From contig JAHBMJ010000885.1 of NCBI GenBank assembly GCA_018398765.1, forward strand, positions 62,001 through 126,000: DNA of 64,000 bases. The letters are read 5' to 3'. Numbering within the stretch: position 1 is the stretch's first letter; the number at the start of each line of letters is the position of its first letter. Origin of the DNA: Chromera velia (lineage: Eukaryota; Sar; Chromeraceae). Below are positions 16,308 through 28,148 of the stretch, piece by piece. The notes below the pieces were generated by a model that made no database searches, was not told where the DNA came from, and saw only the letters and a program-made list of their open reading frames with translations. Both the position numbers and the translations under genes were made by a program.

Positions 16308-17566
16308 ATGGCACCTGGTTCGTCCGATGCGATTCTCGAAAGAACAGACATGGTAGTGAATGGCGAAGACGAAGGAAACCTCCCCGATCAAGAAGACGAA
16401 CACGAAGAAGAAAAGGAGGAAGAATCCGACGTGGATGAAGCACTCGAAAAGTGGATGAACGAAAATCTTTTTGGCACGCCAGTTCATGACCACGCGAAAG
16501 TCAAAGCAAAGCCGAAAACACCTTCCCCTGAGGAGAACGCCGAGACGGTGAGTGCAGTTGCGTTTGCGTCTCTCCCCATATATATCATCGCTTGTTGAGG
16601 TCCCTTGGTTGATCACTGGAGAAATAAGTGTGCGCCTATTGGATTGAACAAGAATCGAAGGGTCAAAGGCGACAGGGAGAATCGTCATTCAGGAGGGAGA
16701 AGGGAGCGCACATGTAGACGGGGGGAAGCGCGAGCTGTTTCTATGTTTGGTTTTTACGTGTCATGTAGTCGGAAATCTCAGGACTAATGGATGCTGCAAG
16801 TAAAGTCAGATACAGCAAAGGGTACTACTCTCCTCCTTGCTCTTGTCCTTGCTCTCCGCCTGTTGTACCCCTTCACACTGCTCAATTGCTTGTCCTCTTT
16901 CAGCCTAATGCTGTCTTCCGATCATCATTCTTAGATCCGTGTGACGAACTTGTCGAGATTCTCTCGCTGTGTGAGTGTGCATGTAGATACACTTGTGTGA
17001 GCACATTTGCTTCCTGCCCGGAACTGTTCTCTTTTCAGCTTTACTTCCACTCATTTTCTCCTCCGGTCTTTTTTTCTCTCGAGCAGGCCGGACTTCTGAA
17101 AATTCGTGGAAAGGACGGGCGTTCGCGTTTCGTTGAGGAGTCGGTTTTCCGACACTTCGATGGGACCCCTCTTTCAAAGGCAGTGCTGGGAACAGATGAG
17201 GGACTGCAGGGCGTTCTGCAGCTGCCTTTCGGTCTGTTTGTGGTTGACGTCCTGAAGTCTTTTGTAGAGACTGGGAGGCTTCCCTCTTCCCTTTTGACCC
17301 CTTCCCAAGCAGAGGAGTTGGAGCTCTTTTGCGACTACTACCTTCTGGACGAACTCGGACCCCATGTCAAGAGATTGAAGGAGAAAGTGAAGCAGCAGGA
17401 GAGCGGGCCTCAGGGATTGCCCAGGGTTTCAAAGGGATATGTTTCTTTCCAGAGGCTCAGTGCACGGCAGAGAAAGGCGGCGTTGGAGATGCATGACGAA
17501 AACAAGTTCCCGAACTCCCAGGCTGTCTGTTCGAGCAGGATTTGTCCGGGGCTCCCATCTGTTTAA
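16308..17566 (+). CDS. BTB/T1-like domain protein (KCTD-type, tentative)
   Basis: Likely exons are 16308-16547, 16904-16970 and 17087-17566. Exon 1 gives a very acidic N-terminus. The last exon has a stretch resembling the second half of a BTB/potassium-channel T1 domain: FVVDVLKSFVETGRLPSSL followed by a helix-rich ELELFCDYYLLDEL segment, then a basic tail. Such proteins usually oligomerise and act as adaptors for cullin-3 ubiquitin ligases or channels; which applies here cannot be told. Exon 1 ends at GTGAGT, exon 2 starts after TTTCAG and ends at GTGAGT, and exon 3 starts after GAGCAG. The exon 2 to 3 join is one base out of frame, so a small exon or a border is wrong. It is transcribed away from the RCC1/chromodomain gene. 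Confidence 0.5.
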
Positions 17567-18767
17567 ATTTGCCTCCAAGATGCAGAAAAGAGAGGAGGCA
17601 AGCAGAAAGAAGAAGACTGCCAGGAGAAGAGAATCAATCGTATGAGCGAAGTGGTGTGTGAGAAAGAAACGGAAGAGAGACTCGAAAGAAACAGAGAAGT
17701 GTGTGACAGTCGAATTTCTGTCTCAACAGCAAGAGGGGACGAATTTTGGAGGGGTAAACGAGAAAGTAACGCGAAGGGAAGGGCGGGCGGTCATGAGAGA
17801 AAGGGACGAAGGAAATGAAAAAAGGAGCCTGGAAAGAATACAAAAAAGAAACCTGAAGGAAGAGAAGGAAGCGGGGCGCAAAGAATAAGAGACCTGCCTA
17901 TGGCGAGGAAACAGACCAAAAAATGAAGAAGTAGGGGCTCAGCCTGCATGTGAGGATACAGAAGAGAAAAGAGGAAGAAGCGAAAAACGCGGAGCGTGGT
18001 GTGTTTGATCAGATTGTCAGACACATGTATTGTATTTCTACTGTTTGGACATTCATGAATGTCGAGCTTTCTTTCCACTCTTGCATCTGTTGTCTCCTCT
18101 GCCTGCCTCAGTTTTTTTTTCTCTAGCTGTCCCCGATGCATTTCTTTCTGTCATCAGACAGGCAGATCCAAAGAGGGGGGGGGGGAAGAATGAAGGAAAG
18201 AAAGAACTAATGGAGAAAATAAACACAAGACGCAGGAAGCAGACAAAGCAAGAAAGAAAGAAAGAAAGAAAATCGTTCGATTGGTTCTGCCCCTCGACCT
18301 CTTTTCTCCACTCTACAGGCAGCGACAGGCAGAGAAGAGAGTCAAGAGTCAAAGCCACAGTAGCATAGACAGTAGCTTAGCGACTCTTAAGCAAGAAGAA
18401 AACGGGACCAGTAGACCTTTTTGAAGCTTTAACGATCTTTTTGACTGCAAAATAGAACAGAAACTTTTGTCAGAACATGTCAGAACTAGTGTCAGAAAGT
18501 AGAAAAGAGGGTACAAGAATGCGCAAAGCAAAATTAAGTACCCTTTTCTTGTTGGTGCTTTCAAAAATTCTGATACAAGCTCTCGCCCAGCCAAACCAAC
18601 TCTGTACCATAAGTCGTGTTCTCAATAAAAAAAAATCTTTTGAATGTTTTCCAACTGGCAATAGGTATTGAAACCCACATTAATATTACCTCAACAACAA
18701 TCAATATACTAGAGCATAGCATATAGCATTGATGTTCCGAGTTTTGCTATATAACCTAGGCTATAAC
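17567..18767. other. Purine-rich 3' region and spacer
   Basis: 17570-17890 and 18180-18270 are rich in GAAAG runs; this is probably the 3' untranslated region of the BTB-like gene, then spacer. No gene recognised. Confidence 0.45.
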
Positions 18768-19572
18768 TAGTGACCAGATTTGATTTGATTTAATTTGATT
18801 TGATTTGATTTGAGCTTCAAGCTCAAATCTGACCAGATTTGAGGTTGCAGATTTGAGGTTGAAGTCTAGAGGTCACTCTCGACAGCACTGAAGACGACAT
18901 GACACAGTTGACACCACTAGCAAATTCTAGAAAGCCTTAAAGATAAGAAAATCACTAAAAACTAGACTAAAAGCTAAATTAAGACTCTTAAAATTATAAA
19001 AAACTATTGTCAAAGCTAAGAGTTTACATAAGTTTTTATCTTAGCTAGTATCTTAGAGTTATGCTAGAGAGTCATCTTAATTTAAGACTAGAATTTTCTT
19101 GTTATTATGCATGACCTATGGGATTGTTTAACATCGTTGATCGGTTTGATATAGGGGGGGGCCTAAGAACGGCCTAAGGCAATTTAAGAAAAAAACGTAA
19201 AAACTACCACAGCACAACAAAAAACCACTTCAAACCCTCAATCAAAACTTGAATGTCTGGAAAATAGACTGAATAACCTCTTTTTCACTGAACAGACCTT
19301 TGGAATTAAAAGCTTTTAGGCGTTCATATTCATGTGAAACCGATAAAAAAATCTTTTTGTGATCATTTTTTTTTTTTTGTACAAAAAAGTATGAAGACTC
19401 ATTTGAGCGACTGGATGATGGATTGACCTCGAAGATGTGAGGTTAAAGGGTTAGATTTGAAGTAGATTTGATAGGATTTGATAGACCCTATCATACTAAA
19501 GTTTCTCAGGCCTAAGATTTGATTTGAGGGTAAGCCCTACTTCAAATCAAATCAAATCAAATCTAGTCACTA
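18768..19572. mobile_element. Non-autonomous hAT-like element with GATTT-repeat ends (805 bp)
   Basis: The terminal inverted repeat reads TAGTGAYYAGATTTGATTTG at each end, continuing into tandem TTTGA pentamers on both sides. An exact 8 bp target duplication GCTATAAC lies at 18760-18767 and 19573-19580. The interior is AT-rich with no coding region. The clean duplication and matching ends suggest a fairly recent or well-preserved insertion. Confidence 0.8.
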
Positions 19573-19580
19573 GCTATAAC

Positions 19581-20095
19581 CTAAATTATTGAACTCAATT
19601 CAATGCAAAAAAATTTTTTTTGAATAATACACTATAACTATATCGCTAGCTATATCGAGTTAGTAGCGCTGCTAGCGTAAGCTGATATCTGGCAGTGGAC
19701 TGCGAGGATTCCCGAAAGTTACATATTTTCCTATCGTATACATAGAATTTTTATATTATAGTTCAAACTTTGTAAGAAGAGCCAGTCGATCACTGCGGGC
19801 CGGTCATTACGTACGCGGCGGTTATAAAGCATAAAACCAGTCACTGCAGATTGAGCAAAACATTAGGCAAAACATCTAGCAAAACATTGAATCAACAGTA
19901 ACCAGTTGATTGAAGAATTCAAAAATTAATGAATCAATTGAATGTAAGAAACAAAGACATTGAAGAAATATATATAGTAAACAAAATCTAAACAAATTTA
20001 CGTGTTCTGCTAAGCCGGAACTCGAGATCGGACTTCATCAAAGCAACGACTCTGGAAATATCATTCAAGCCCTCTTGGCGACTCGACCAGCCCCC
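19581..20095. other. AT-rich spacer 3' of the ankyrin-kinase gene
   Basis: AT-rich with CTAGCTATA motifs and the repeated phrase AAAACAT(T/C) around 19855-19890. No gene seen. Confidence 0.45.
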
Positions 20096-23000
20096 TCACT
20101 GCCCTTCCATCTGAAATCCTCTCTCGTCCAGCAACGGACGCAGTAAACGGAGGACCTCTGCACGCTCCTCTGTGCCTAATCTTCCTACCACCTCCTCCAA
20201 TTTTGCCCTCTGTCTCTGTCTCTGCAACTCTTTCCATCGTCTCACACATACAAACATGCCCTCTCCGAGTGGACATTGGGGGACGTGCGCGTGCGCATCT
20301 GCACCGCAGTCCTGCAGGCAATACCCACAAAAACCGCAGCTGCAACGCGCACACGTGAGAGCAACACAGCCTCTAAAGTCGAGGAAGGCGGAACGGCAGC
20401 GAGGGCACTTCAGCGTTAGGACCTCCTCCACAATTTCCCTCACTCTTCTCTGCGCCCCGTCTTCCATCAGTGCCCTCTGCAGCCGCTGCTCGTACTCCGT
20501 CTCCATCTCTGCACGGAGCCGCTCCTCAGCAGCCTCCTGCCGCGCCGCCTCCCACTGGGAGTGGATATCGGGCTGGAGGTGCCGGGAGAGCTCTGTGTGA
20601 GGGTAGGCGTCTGAGGGACACCCAGAGGCGCAGCAAGAGACTTTGGAACCTGCGGCTTTGAAACGCGCGCGGACGTCGCTGTATTCAGCATCGATGCGGG
20701 TGTGTGCATCCATCTGTCTGTTCAGACACTCAGCACAGAGGAAATGACGGGCGCGGTCTGTACAGGAGACTCCACGGTCACGCAGGAGAATCTCGAAGCA
20801 CGCGACGCACTGCGCTGTCTCGGCACTCTCACGGGAAAAGAGGGGGTCTTGGAGGGCCTCTGCGGCCGTCGGACGGTCAAGCGGAGAGGGGGACCGCATG
20901 CGGCGGACGAGCTTTTCAAACATGGCAGACTTGTCGGCCTCCTCTGCAAGGACACCCTCTCCCAACAATTCTGACAGGAGCACACCTGCAGAGAAGATGT
21001 CGCAGGCTGCAGTCAATCGACCTCCCCCCAAAACCTCAGGTGCGAGGTAGTGGGCAGTGACGTGAACCACCGTGGTGACTCGGTGCCGTTGCCTGGGGGG
21101 CTGTTCACCCACAGGCTCGGGATCTGCCTCTTTCACACCATCAAAATCACCCAACACCCCGTGCCCCCCCTCTGTGAGGAAAACATTCTGCGGTTTGACG
21201 TCACAATGCACCTTCCCCCTCTTGTGGAGAAAGGCGAGAGCACGTAGAATGTCCTCTGCCAAACGAAGACTCTCACGAGAGTCCCTCCCACCCCCTGCCG
21301 GCCGCTCAGCCATCCACTTTGCAAGGTCACCCCCCGGATACCTAGGCATCTGCACATACCCATACACCCCCTCTTGCCACACGGCTGTGACGGGCACTAA
21401 GTGGGGGTGCTGCAGTTCATGCAGCATCGACACCTGCCGGTAGAAGTGTCGTGCTGCTGCTGTCCCTCCCCCCCCCGACGCCCCCCCTCCCCCGACTTCA
21501 TACCGTTTCAGGATCCAACAAGTGCCCTGTCTGTCTGTGCCCTCAGAGACCCTCGCATGGCTGCCCGTCTGCGGAGACGGTTCAGAAATCACCGTCTCGT
21601 GAGAGAAGTCACGGAGGACAGAGCGCCCCTGCACAAGGACACCCGCATGCAGGAGCGAACCCCTCTGTGCAACCTCCTGCACGTCCACACGCACGAGGCG
21701 GAGAAATTCCCCCCCCTCCCACAACAGTTCGGGGAAATGCAGAGACGCGACAGAAAGCAGACGCGCGCGCTCACGCGCAATTGCCAAGGGAAAGTCATTC
21801 GATCTTGCCGTCTGTCTCAGCGCCTGCAGTTCTGTTTGCAGCCTGACCACCTCTCCCTCCCTTTTCCGCTTTTGTGCTACCTTCAACTCCAACTCCATCA
21901 ATTCCTCCTTCTCCTGCTCCTCTCCATGCTCCTGAAGAAGCCTTGTCAGAGTCTCTGTAAGTGCCTCACTCAAGGCGTTGCTGCTGCTGACTGCCAAACT
22001 CACTCCCCCACGAAACTCTGCCAGTGCCGCAGTCACTTCCCTTAACCCACACTCCAACTCCTGCTTCACTTCACTGATCGATCGCAACCGCTTGAGAACC
22101 TCCCGCCCTACAGCAACAATTTCCGTCACTACCTCTTTTCCTTCCCAAACCCCCCCTCCCCTCTTTTCTCCAAGCGGGAACGAATCTTCGAGTTCTTTCA
22201 TTTGACGCTTCAGAGCTGTTCTTTCCATTTCAACCCCCTCCAACTCCCCGCACGCCCGCGAGAACCCTTCTAAATCCGCTACGTATGTCGCTTGCACACG
22301 ACGCATGGCCTCTTCCGCTGCTGCTTGCGCGGCACGCAGCTGTTCTGCCCTGTGCTCTTTCCAGTCGTCAGCGAGGCTTGCTGCACGTTGTGCTAGCTCT
22401 GCCAACGAAAGAGGCTCAGCAGACAAGCAAAGAGATCGTGGATTCTGGTCTAGGGCGAATGTCCTCAAACCCTCTAGACACCCCTCAAGATCGTGGACAA
22501 AAAAAAACAAACGGAAGCCGAGCAAGCTGCGTACACCCCCTCCGTCTGAGTCAGGCTCAGACGACAAGTCGAGCAGACTGTCTGAAGGCTCTACCACCTC
22601 TAGACCCTGGGAGTGTTGTTCTTTCCCTTCCCCCAACCCCACTTCGAGGAGTTTTTTGAGGGACTCAACCACTTCAACAGGTTTCTCGAGCACACCAGCC
22701 AGGGATCTCACACACTCCTCTCTCTGTTTATCTCTCTCACGCACCTCTTCCTCTGAAAACGGCAGTGCACGCTCCTCCGCTGCCCACTCTCTGTTTGCAC
22801 TCATCACCTTCTTTGTCAAACTTTTCTGGTGTTCTCTGAAGACCTTTGCACGCGCTTGCCCCTCTCGGAGGGCTGTGAGTGCGGACTTTGCGTCTTCAAG
22901 CAGAGGGGAGAGAGAAGATTTGGGTGACGAGAGGTCATGCAGAACGGCCAACAAATGGTCCCACTGAGACCTGGGAAGACCCCAGGTTCCCTCACCGTCA

Positions 23001-26000
23001 AAACCCTCACCACCCTTCCCGCCTTCGCCCCCCCCCCCTCCTCGGATATGGAGCAAGCGGGCCTGCATGAGAGCGGCAATCTCCTCCAAACTCCAGACGG
23101 TCTCTTCTCTCTCTGTCTGTACCTGTGCCCCCACATACCCACGAGCTCTCAGACAGCGCTCGGGATCGCGCAGTTTTGAAGCCAGCTGAGGGTTGCCGTT
23201 CCGTTCTGCAACATCGGCGGGAGTATCTCCTTTCTGCAAGGAAGAAGAGAAGGCCATTCATTGACCAATATGGCAAAAGTGAGAGACAACACGTGAAAGA
23301 TCAGCAGACTGAGTCTTCAGATTGACAAGAATAACCAAAAAGGACGACAGACAGACAGACCCACTTTATTTTTGGCGTGAGCGCTCGCGCCCTTCTTCAC
23401 CAAAACCTTGGCGACAGCGTCCACGAGGTCTTCGCAGTCTCCTGGCACTGCTGACTTGAAAGCAGCAACGCAGTGAAGTGGAGAATTTCCGTCCTGCAGG
23501 CAACGTACAGGAGTCACTCATCGACATGGCGCACCTTTCTTGGCCCTGGCAGTGCCATTCATCGATCATTTTGAAAAATTGCGGCCACTATAAAGAGTGA
23601 TCCATCAGGTGGATCATTGCAGTTCTCATTGACAAGGGGTGAGCAAAAATTCGGTCAGACGGGAGAAGATTGGAAATGCAAAGGCGGCCCGACCTTGTCG
23701 ACAGCGTTGACGTGTGCCCCTGCCGCCACCAGGATCTCGACCTTTCTTCTAGAGCAACGCGATGCTGCGGCATGAAGCGGACTCCGCCCATCCTGCAGAC
23801 AATTTGAATGAATAGTGACAACGCGCACTCGTCGACAGAAAGTTGACAGATCAGAAGGAGAGCTCTACAAGGTGTGTACACAGAATTGAGGCGGTAAGAA
23901 CAGAATGGAATTGAGGCGGTAAGAGCAGAATGAGGGTCGGAAGACTGTTTGACTGACCTTGTTTCTGACATCCACGTCGGCTCCTGCGTTGATGAGGGTC
24001 TCCATCACCCCCGATTGTGAATTGATTGCGATGTGAAGGGGTGCGCATCCTTGCTGCAAGCAGGGGAACCAGTCGGGCCGTCCTGAGAAGGTACTCAACC
24101 ATGAAACAGACAGGCACAGACAGATCGAGAGAAAACAGAGGCGGGCCTTCTCTCTCTACACACAAAAATAATTATTCCTGCTTGCATGCTGAGTAGTTTG
24201 AATGAACATCAGAGAGAGAGATCCTCCCGTCCCGTCACAAAAAACCAGGCAGACTGAATGAATGCATAACAATCAAAACAGAAGCGGAAAGAAGAGTCCA
24301 CAGACGAACGGCACGTCACCAGATACCGCTGAATCCAGTCAAAGCAAAAGGAGACCTCACTCACATTGTCGACAGCCTTCACGTTTGCACCAGCATGAAC
24401 AAGGGTAGCCAGCACGCCCAGAGCGGAATGACTCACAGCTATGTGAACCAGACTCTCCCCACTCTGCAAAAGACACAAACACCACCCACAGGAGACCCAT
24501 GCAAAAATACAAATCCAAAACAATCCTGCGAGAAAAACGGAGCAAACCTTCAATTGTATGTACATGGAAATGGAGTTTGAGAGCCTTTTGATGAGCCAGA
24601 GCTTTCTTCTGAGTTACACAGCACTTCATCAACCCCGCCCTGTATGGTATCGCAACACACACAAAACCTGAAATTTCAAAGTAAATCTAAGGCACTCAAA
24701 AATCGGAGCGGCAGCAAAGGGGAACTCTACCGGGGAGGCAGCTAGTGAGGCGTCGTTACATGACAAGCAAGACTGAGTGACTGACTGACTGACTGACTGA
24801 CTGACTTTGTTTTTGGTGTTCAAATTCGAGGACTGACTTTGTTTTTGGTGTTCAAATTCTAGGACTGACTTTGTTTTTGGTGTTCAAATTCTAGGACTGA
24901 CTTTGTTTTTGGTGTTCAAATTCGACCCTCCCAGGACGAGCGCACCGACGACTTCCTCTGAGAGGGTTGGAAGACGAAACGCCAGGTCGAGTGCTGACGC
25001 ACCTGCCTGCAGAACCAAAGCGATCCATTCAGTGTTGTATTAATACCTAAACCAGCCAAGTCATGTTCAACTAATGAGACCGGGTTTCTGCCCAGTCACA
25101 GAATCAGGTATGGCACCGATCCTCTCCCACTGCATGGAGCAAAACTAGCGAGCTAGGGAGGAATGAAGGAGCGAACGAAGGAAAAGTGGAATGCAGGAAG
25201 AAAGTAACGGCTGTTTTTTGTGGTGATGAGCGGCGACTGACTGACATCATCAACAGCTCGCACGTCTGCACCCGCCGCCAGAAGGATCTCTAGCACTTTT
25301 CGAGAGCACCCGGCGCATGCAGCCATATGAAGGGGCGTCCGTCCACCAAATCGTGCCTTTGCATTCACATCCGCCCCTCCTCCCAACAGCGCTCTCACAA
25401 TACCCTCAGTGCGGCTTCCGTGTTTGTGGCCCACCGCGATATGAAGGGCCGAGTATCCTATCTGCAAGGAGTCAGTCAATTGAATTCTGTCTGATGATCC
25501 TCTTCAGCTCAGAAAGCGGATCACCTCAAGAAGAAAAACGCTGCATGAGAACAAAAATCGACTGCCGGACAGTGAGGAACAAAGGAGCATACACGTCGTA
25601 AGATTCCATAACTCAGAAGGAACCAGACCCTGAAAATCTTTCAGGAAGACACCAAGAGCTGAGAACACAGCACTCATGTGTGGCCAGGAAGGCAAGAATA
25701 AAGCAGCGAGCAAGATTCCAGTGAGAGAGAAAAACCCACCGCGTCTCTTGTATGCACGTTAGCTCCTTCTCGCAAAAGCAGTTCCACGACCGCTCGCGAG
25801 CTCTTTTCAACTGCATGATGGAGAGCACTGACAACGGAAAAACCGGCCTGCATCAAATCACCAGCACACATACATAAAGGGAGGGAGGGAACTGTCAGTC
25901 GATTTCTCAGTGTGCTGCGCAGCTCTCGACAATCATCTCAAAAATAGAACGATGGCAGTGAAGCTCCAGACTCTGAGCTACAAAGACCAAAGACATCTAG

Positions 26001-26288
26001 AAAGGTATGCGGCACAATATCGTCTACCACAAGGCAAATTTGAATAAAAGTCGAATGAAAGAAAACCCCGATACTCCACCGGCCACCGCGCATGGCTGCA
26101 AAATCAAAAGCAGGAGTCCGAAGGAAAGGGAGAAGCAAGATAGATCGGTTCACACCGACACCCACTTGTGTGTGGAACCCGTTGACATTTGCCCCCTGTC
26201 GTATGAGTGCATAAATCCGGTTGAGATCCTCACCCGAAAGCGCTTGAAAAAAGCGTTCTTGAACACTTCCCGGGATGGGAAGCTGCAT
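20096..26288 (-). CDS. Ankyrin repeat - coiled coil - protein kinase - RBR-like zinc protein
   Basis: Nine exons, all starting and ending in phase 0: 26288-26166, 25847-25740, 25461-25246, 25006-24902, 24463-24365, 24053-23958, 23792-23694, 23493-23365 and 23233-20096, for about 1370 residues. Residues ~40-350 are ankyrin repeats, mostly one per exon. ~350-850 is charged and coiled-coil-like. ~890-1120 is a protein kinase: beta-3 lysine in WILKRY, HCDVKPQN catalytic loop, YLAPEV, but DFD in place of DFG and Gln at the usual helix-C Glu. ~1131 onward is cysteine-rich: a CVAC...FLCAECL block, then CPRC...GC...C..C.C.FC.YC, which matches RING2 spacing of RING-between-RING ubiquitin ligases. Inferred role: a protein-binding sensor joined to kinase and E3 activities. 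The start Met at 26288 is tentative, since an acceptor-like CAG lies at about the same place and an upstream exon is possible. Confidence 0.85.
24796..24926. repeat. 32 bp tandem repeat copying a splice donor four times
   Basis: Units of 32 bp start at 24819, 24851, 24883 and 24915. On the minus strand each contains the end of the ankyrin exon (AACACCAAAAACAAA) followed by GTCAGTC. Donor GT pairs thus occur at 24901, 24869, 24837 and 24805 (first base, minus strand). A (GACT)n microsatellite follows at 24777-24806. Only the first donor keeps the protein open; reading past it meets TGA within one unit. Confidence 0.9.
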
Positions 26289-28148
26289 CAAATTGCAGAA
26301 AACAAGACTAAAGCTCAAGAACGTGACAGGGTGAAGGACTATGGGACTCGCTTATGGACAGAGTGTGAAAGGACCTTGGGGATTCAACGGATACAACAAG
26401 TCCGAGTACACATACGTGCGTCTGCAGGACTCAATTGACTAAAACACACACAGAAAGACCGCTCAGCTGAGATGGAAGTCAGACACATCTTGAGAGACTA
26501 TCAGGCATGCAGGGCAAGGCAAGACATGGAATGTCGGGCACAGACGTTCCCAGCGACACTTTTTTGTTTCCCTGCACCTCATGCATGTGGAGACTACATA
26601 GACGGGGGAAACTCCTTCGAGTGTCCGGAACATGTGGAGAACAGACAGGCATACAGAAGTTTCGTATTCAACTGACCATTCCTGTCTTCTCCTTTAAAAA
26701 ACTGCGGCCTTTTCTCTTTTGAATGAAAGTTCACTCGCCACCACGATCAACTGTAGAATTTCTCAAAAGCTCGGTGTCACAAACTGTCAGCCGTTGGCAT
26801 GGGCGAAATCCTACACAAACCTCGGTGTCCTCGCTGTGTTTGTAACTCAAGGATGTGCTTTGGATTTAGGGAGATGTTGGATGACTAGACCGGATGTCTG
26901 CTTTCATGCAGACAATTTGCGTCACTAGTCCGCAAAAGGCACTTACAGACTTTTCCCGATCTACTTCCGTATGGAAGAGAATGAACTGAAAATGGTTGTC
27001 ACAGAAATTAGCAGGGCTGACATGCGCAGGATGCATGACAAACCTGTTGGCATGTCGATGGCGTGTCTGTTTGAAGCATCTCTGAAGTCCTTTGAAATGC
27101 GTCACACACACTGCATTTGGAGCTCTTCGAGACGGCAAGCCATGGCAAGTCCATGCATGGAGACGGCATGGAGTCTGACGTACGGCCCATGCATGCATAG
27201 ACGGTTCGAAGATGCTCATGCAAAGAACATCAAAGAACACAGGCAGAATTTGAGTGAATGCGCGGCGCAGGATGGCGCAAGCGCCGGCCGGAACTTTGGC
27301 CGGCCGGCGGGCCGGGGGCCCGTTAAATTCTACAACTCGCTGAAGCCTGAACTGCAGCCTGAATTCAGCAAGCTTCGATACAACAACACATTCTTTAAAA
27401 AAATATTATCACACAAAAAATCTTTTGTTTTATGGTCATTTTTCTCAAATGCAAATGCTAGGTCTATCTAAGGGCCTAAATCTGGTTTTATCTGGTTTTC
27501 ATTATTTCTAACAGCTACTATGCTGGCTAGCTACTAAAAGCGGTATTACTCGGTATTGCTCTAATCGTCTACTGATCAAAATTCTAAGTATAGTAATCAA
27601 TTATGCTAGATCGTAGTAGTAGATTCTGCATTCCTGCTAACCCGAAATAGTCTTCCTGTGATAGTGTCCGTCTGCAAAGTTGCCGTTCCCTACCGTCCCC
27701 TCTGCATATACACTAGATTGATTAAAGTTAGTCAGTCAGAGCTTGCCTAAAATAAAACGAATGTTCGTGATTTATTCTTTTTTCCTTAATGAAATTGGTA
27801 TGGTATGACGTAATATGCATACAAATTTTTAGGGTGGTGATACAATGTGGAATATGACACAAAAATTTTGTAGTTCGATAAGTTCGATCAAGAAACACAG
27901 AATCCATTTTTTTAAAAATCAAATTAATGCTTGCATTCACTAATTACCAGACTAATTAATGTTAATTTATATAAAATAATATGAAATTAAGCCAAACGCT
28001 AGGCCGAACGCAGTGCTACTAACTAGCTGTGGCATACTAACTGTTTAGTAAAAAGTTCATCAGAGACGAGAAATAACGAGAAACAAATGAGCAAACATTC
28101 AATACCGATTGCTTCTTAGGGTTTTCAAAGTTCAATTTTAATGCAACT
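26289..28148. other. Spacer between the two kinase paralogues
   Basis: 26300-27270 has GCATGCATG-rich sequence and open frames without motifs. 27275-27325 is a very GC-rich block with repeated GGCCGGCC. 27400-28140 is AT-rich. Promoter elements of the ankyrin-kinase gene must lie near 26300 but none is recognisable. Confidence 0.4.

Noticed and set aside
24777-24806. (GACT)n as a CRISPR-like or regulatory array
   Set aside because: A simple tetranucleotide microsatellite without spacers, in a eukaryotic intron.
27275-27325. GGCCGGCC-rich block as a CpG-island promoter
   Set aside because: Similar short GC blocks at 33300 and 49300 lie in unrelated settings; no gene starts beside it.
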